The notes under the pieces are model-generated. The model saw only the letters and a list, made by a program, of their open reading frames with translations, did no database searches and had not been told where the DNA came from. Below, piece by piece: positions 30,376-32,753 of a DNA stretch of 32,753 nucleotides. Origin of the DNA: Agromyces humi (GTDB lineage Bacteria > Actinomycetota > Actinomycetes > Actinomycetales > Microbacteriaceae); the NCBI RefSeq assembly GCF_009720255.1, contig NZ_WJSP02000012.1, positions 1-32,753 on the forward strand. Direction: 5' to 3'. The stretch's first letter is position 1, and the number at the start of each line of letters is the position of its first letter. The position numbers and the translations under genes are program-made.

Positions 30376-30867
30376 TCAGCCCCCGAGCGTCCAGTACACG
30401 GCAGCGACCGATGCGGGAGAAACGTAGCCCCACTCCGGCGTCACGTTGTCAGGGGCGAAGCCGACGATGTGGGTCACCTCCACCTTGGTGATCTTGACCG
30501 TCTGGGTGGTCATCTTCCCGCGGAACGTTGCTTCGATGGTCAGGGTCTTCGTGAAGGCGTCCGGATTCGCGATCGACAGCACCTTGGTTTGGACCCCGGT
30601 CGAGTCGTTGATGGAAGCAGGGAATCCGATGGGGTCCGGGGAGCTGCCCGGGACAGCTGTGACGTTCAGGGCAGCAGTGAATCGCTCCGCTGTTGCCGTG
30701 ATGGCCTGGTTGACCTTCAGTGCACTCGATGCTTGGAGCGATTGCGCGACGTAGTTCATCACGACGGCTCCCATGGCGATCATCAGGATCATCGACATGA
30801 TGGTGATCGCGAGGGTGGCGGCGAACCCGCGGCGGTCCGTGAGTGTGTTCGTGTAGTTTCGCGTCAT
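30376..30867 (-). CDS. pilin-like protein (163 aa)
   Basis: ATG 30867 overlaps the stop of the upstream gene by four bases (ATGA). The N-terminus MTRNYTNTLTDRRG14 is followed by FAATLAITIMSMILMIAMGAV, a prepilin-type leader with cleavage expected after G14 before F15, then a hydrophobic stalk helix (15-38). The C-terminal domain is beta-rich (VLSIANPDAFTKTLTIEATF). The expected Glu at +5 of the mature protein is absent (FAATL), which in known pilins affects subunit pairing. It probably acts as a minor pilin or priming subunit. Translationally coupled to the preceding pseudopilin-like gene. Confidence 0.72.
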   Translation of the reverse strand: MTRNYTNTLTDRRGFAATLAITIMSMILMIAMGAVVMNYVAQSLQASSALKVNQAITATAERFTAALNVTAVPGSSPDPIGFPASINDSTGVQTKVLSIANPDAFTKTLTIEATFRGKMTTQTVKITKVEVTHIVGFAPDNVTPEWGYVSPASVAAVYWTLGG

Positions 30868-31619
30868 GGTGCCGGGTAGACGGTGAGTTTGGTGAGCTTC
30901 ATGGCCTGGTCTCCAACCACCAGTTGAACGGGCGTTCCCTTGGCGGGATCCACCTCGTAGTCGGTGAACGTCTGAGTGCTGGTCGCACTGACGGGGATCT
31001 TGGCGACGATCGACCCGTTCTGCTTCACGACGATCTGGGTGTCAGCGGTGACGCCCTTGCCGTCGATGGAGAACCGCCACTTCGTCTTCGCTGCCGGCGC
31101 GGCCCTCGAAGCGATGATGGTGCCGGACGCGAGGTTGTTGCCAGTGACCGGGCCTGTCGTCCACGTGACGTACGTTGGCGCAGGGGCAGAGCTCTGGTTG
31201 GCGACGAAGGCAGTGGCGTAGATGCACTCGCTCTTGGTCGTCCGGGTCTGACAGGTCGCGGGGCTGACTGTTGTGCCTCGAGCGACCGCCGCAGTGACCT
31301 TTTTGCCGTACGTCAGGTCCTCCGACCACAAGTACAAATTGACCGCCGGCCCGTTGGGAATTGTCACCGCCTTCGCGATCGGAGTGCCTGTCGTCGCGGC
31401 CAACCACCCAGGCTGCTGTTCAGGTCTGTCGACGACCTCGTTGATGAACTGCGCCCGTTGCACGTCGCTGGAGGTCTTCGACATTGCGCCGACCCCGGTG
31501 ATCACAGCGAACGACACCATGCTGACTAGGCCAAGTGCGATCGTCGTCTCTACGACCGACTCGGCGACCGAGCCACTGCGGTCGGAAAAGACTCGCCGGA
31601 GGTGGGTGGCCAGGTTCAC
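30864..31619 (-). CDS. pseudopilin-like protein (251 aa)
   Basis: GTG start at 31619, with AAGGA five bases upstream. The N-terminus carries DRSG16-SVAESVVETTIALGLVSMVS, a leader ending in Gly then a Glu-containing hydrophobic stalk, with E20 and E24 at mature positions +4 and +8 rather than +5. A large beta-rich domain follows (VTYGKKV-like strands, VTADTQIVVKQNGSIVAKIPV, and FTDYEVDPAKGTP near the end), with two Cys residues (ATCQTRTTKSEC) that may form a disulphide. It fits the minor pilins/pseudopilins of type IV pilus and type II secretion systems. A TadE-like protein is the alternative. A strong hairpin separates it from the main pilin gene. Confidence 0.7.
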   Translation of the reverse strand: MNLATHLRRVFSDRSGSVAESVVETTIALGLVSMVSFAVITGVGAMSKTSSDVQRAQFINEVVDRPEQQPGWLAATTGTPIAKAVTIPNGPAVNLYLWSEDLTYGKKVTAAVARGTTVSPATCQTRTTKSECIYATAFVANQSSAPAPTYVTWTTGPVTGNNLASGTIIASRAAPAAKTKWRFSIDGKGVTADTQIVVKQNGSIVAKIPVSATSTQTFTDYEVDPAKGTPVQLVVGDQAMKLTKLTVYPAP

Positions 31620-31645
31620 TGAGGTCCTTCCGATGTAAACGCGGA

Positions 31646-31685
31646 TGGCCGCCACCGGAGCACCCGTGCAGGGTCCGGCGGCGGC
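31646..31685 (-). terminator. long hairpin between pilin and pseudopilin genes
   Basis: GGCCGCCACCGGA (31646-31658) pairs with TCCGGCGGCGGCC (31673-31685) with one mismatch, and the loop itself contains GCAC-CC-GTGC. It lies 14 bases after the pilin stop, read on the minus strand. It probably terminates or attenuates most transcripts and protects the pilin mRNA, so pilin is made in excess over the downstream minor subunits. Confidence 0.7.
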
Positions 31686-31699
31686 CACAGTTGCTGTTC

Positions 31700-32215
31700 C
31701 TAGCTGAGGTGGTGGAGGAGAGCCGTCGGTTCGACACATCCCGCCGCGGTCACCGCCGCTGCCGCGCCGCTCTTGATCTCGGTGTCACCGGAAACGCCGT
31801 ACCAGATGGTTCCGGTGTCCGAGAGAACGGCCACACAGAAGGCAGCGGTGGCACCGGACCCGGTGGCGGTGATGGTGACCTTCGCCGAGGCGTTCTTCTG
31901 GACGTACTTCGCGGCCACGAGTTGCGGGCCGGTTGCGTACTCACTGAGCCCGTCGTTGTCCGGGTCGGCGCCAGACGCCAGGAAGATCTCCTGGGCAGTC
32001 TTGACCGATCCGATGGTCGACTTGGCGGTGGCGTCGTTGGCCATCGGGATGACGGCCATGGCGCCGACGGCGGCGGCGAGGAGGACGGCGACGGAGATGC
32101 TGATCGCGACGATGATGTTGGGAATCGAGACCTCGATGCCGTCGCGGCGCTTGAGGATGGCGAAGCGTTCGGTCGTTGCCGAACGGAGTGGGGTGCGGGT
32201 TCGGAACGCCTGCAT
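31700..32215 (-). CDS. main small pilin (PilA-like), 171 aa
   Basis: ATG 32215 with AGGAG upstream. The leader runs MQAFRTRTPL to KRRDG26, then IEVSIPNIIVAISISVAVLL as the stalk helix (about 30-54). The RRDG-x3-SIPN context is shared with the two giant pilins at 17960 and 20207. The body has the pilin signature STIGSVKTAQEIFLA, with a C-terminal FCVAVLSDTGTIWYGVSG strand set and a final Cys (AAGCVEP) that can close a disulphide with the Cys of FCVAV. Length is normal for type IV pilins. It lies 77 bases after the prepilin peptidase gene, with shared-motif copy G in the gap. The downstream hairpin suggests a high-abundance transcript. Confidence 0.82.
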   Translation of the reverse strand: MQAFRTRTPLRSATTERFAILKRRDGIEVSIPNIIVAISISVAVLLAAAVGAMAVIPMANDATAKSTIGSVKTAQEIFLASGADPDNDGLSEYATGPQLVAAKYVQKNASAKVTITATGSGATAAFCVAVLSDTGTIWYGVSGDTEIKSGAAAAVTAAGCVEPTALLHHLS

Positions 32216-32266
32216 GTTGTTGCTCCTGTGTGTTGTGGGTAGGCCGCAGGGTGCGGTCACGGTGGA

Positions 32267-32276
32267 GACATGCGGC
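32267..32276 (-). promoter_or_regulatory. shared upstream motif, copy G (GCCGCATGTC)
   Basis: TCGCCGCATGTCTC lies 51 bases before ATG 32215 in the gap between the prepilin peptidase and the main pilin. Confidence 0.6.
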
Positions 32277-32292
32277 GAAAGCGAGGTTCGCT

Positions 32293-32742
32293 CTACAGGA
32301 TCCCGAAGAGGATCGGGGCAGCCACACCGGCGAACATCGCGGGGACGTGGGGGAGTGTCGGCTGGGGGTCCTTCAGCCCGATCCGTACGGCGAGGCTGAC
32401 GACTCCTTGCAGCGCGATCGCGACGGTGAACACCCAGATTCCGAGGATCGGGTTCACAGCGCCGATGACGAGTGCGGGGATCGGCGCGAGGGTGATGTCG
32501 CCGCCGCCGAACCGTCCGAGGACGCCCATCTCGAGGTAGAAGAGGAAGACTGCTGCGGCAGTGAGGATGGCCCAGATCCACTGCTGGACGGTGATCCCGT
32601 CGTACCAGAGCGCCGAGGCGGCGGCGGCCCCGAGCAGCATTGTGGGAAGCCATTCGACGCGGTGTGTCGCGACGTCGGCCGCGGCGAGAACTGCCAGTCC
32701 GATCACGACGATGAGCAGCGCGGTGTACGGGATGACGATCAC
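32293..32742 (-). CDS. prepilin peptidase (A24, CpaA/TadV-like), start may lie beyond the edge
   Basis: 149 residues from GTG 32742; the frame stays open to the window edge without a ribosome-binding site, so the true start may be upstream. Several transmembrane helices are visible. The aspartates of the A24 family are present: D23 in AADVATHRVEWLP, and D82 in GRFGGGDITL (GxGD motif at 79-82). The short length without the N-terminal methylase domain matches archaeal and Tad-type enzymes. It cuts the leaders of type IV prepilins on the cytoplasmic side; candidate substrates in this window are the three small pilin-like proteins and the two giant pilins. Confidence 0.85.
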   Translation of the reverse strand: MIVIPYTALLIVVIGLAVLAAADVATHRVEWLPTMLLGAAAASALWYDGITVQQWIWAILTAAAVFLFYLEMGVLGRFGGGDITLAPIPALVIGAVNPILGIWVFTVAIALQGVVSLAVRIGLKDPQPTLPHVPAMFAGVAAPILFGIL

Positions 32743-32753
32743 AGGTTGATCTG

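Noticed and set aside
1-32753. The window as a complete circular plasmid
   Set aside because: Joining the ends does not continue either edge gene in frame: the secreted-protein frame from position 1 reads into unrelated sequence and the peptidase frame is open to the edge. It looks like a fragment.

Overview
The window is a GC-rich (roughly 65% by eye) stretch of accessory DNA from a Gram-positive actinobacterium. It is most likely part of a conjugative or mobilisable plasmid of the Microbacteriaceae type (Curtobacterium, Clavibacter, Rathayibacter, Microbacterium and relatives). The evidence is a RepA-type replication initiator beside a large iteron field and a perfect DnaA box, a ParA plus ribbon-helix-helix partition pair, a TcpC/VirB8-like plus VirB4-like transfer operon, an EspR-like regulator, actinobacterial zinc-finger proteins, and many GTG or leader-poor starts. 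Genes run off both edges and the ends do not join into one reading frame, so this looks like a fragment rather than a whole circle.

Layout. 1-176: truncated secreted protein (-). 333-4878: transfer operon of two hypothetical proteins, a TcpC-like protein and a VirB4-like ATPase, closed by a hairpin terminator. 5062-7881: unknown 387-aa protein, solitary DNA methyltransferase, small protein. 7903-9486: PD-(D/E)XK-like protein (-), FtsL/DivIC-like membrane protein (+), small protein (-). 9916-11745: a protein made of eight helicase-associated (HA) repeats and no helicase. 11742-13503: EspR-like regulator facing four small genes, two of them Cys-rich. 13553-15648: active tyrosine recombinase followed by a degenerate paralogue. 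15919-17850: four-helix membrane protein and a phage-type zinc-finger protein. 17960-22387: two tandem giant pilin-like proteins of 715 and 726 aa. 22459-24266: ParB-like and ParA genes with an AT-rich repeat region (candidate centromere). 24519-27713: membrane-anchored pentapeptide-repeat protein, RepA and the origin. 27739-32753 (all -): type IV pilus-like locus reading leftward from a prepilin peptidase through three small pilin-like proteins, a membrane-anchored protein, a phospholipase-D-fold protein and two FNRG-motif proteins.

How it may work together. RepA with iterons and DnaA would replicate the element, and ParA with its RHH partner would segregate it. VirB4 and TcpC belong to a Gram-positive type IV secretion channel whose remaining parts (relaxase, coupling protein, channel subunits) are not in the window. 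The prepilin peptidase, three small pilins and two giant pilins suggest the plasmid also builds a type IV pilus-like surface fibre, perhaps for mating contact, comparable in concept to the PilV-tipped thin pilus of IncI plasmids. The strongest unexplained signal is a 10-bp element, GCCGCATRYC. It occurs seven times, always in gene orientation and 30-67 bp before a start codon, including upstream of both giant pilins, the main small pilin and the first gene of the transfer operon. It could tie transfer and pilus genes into one regulon.
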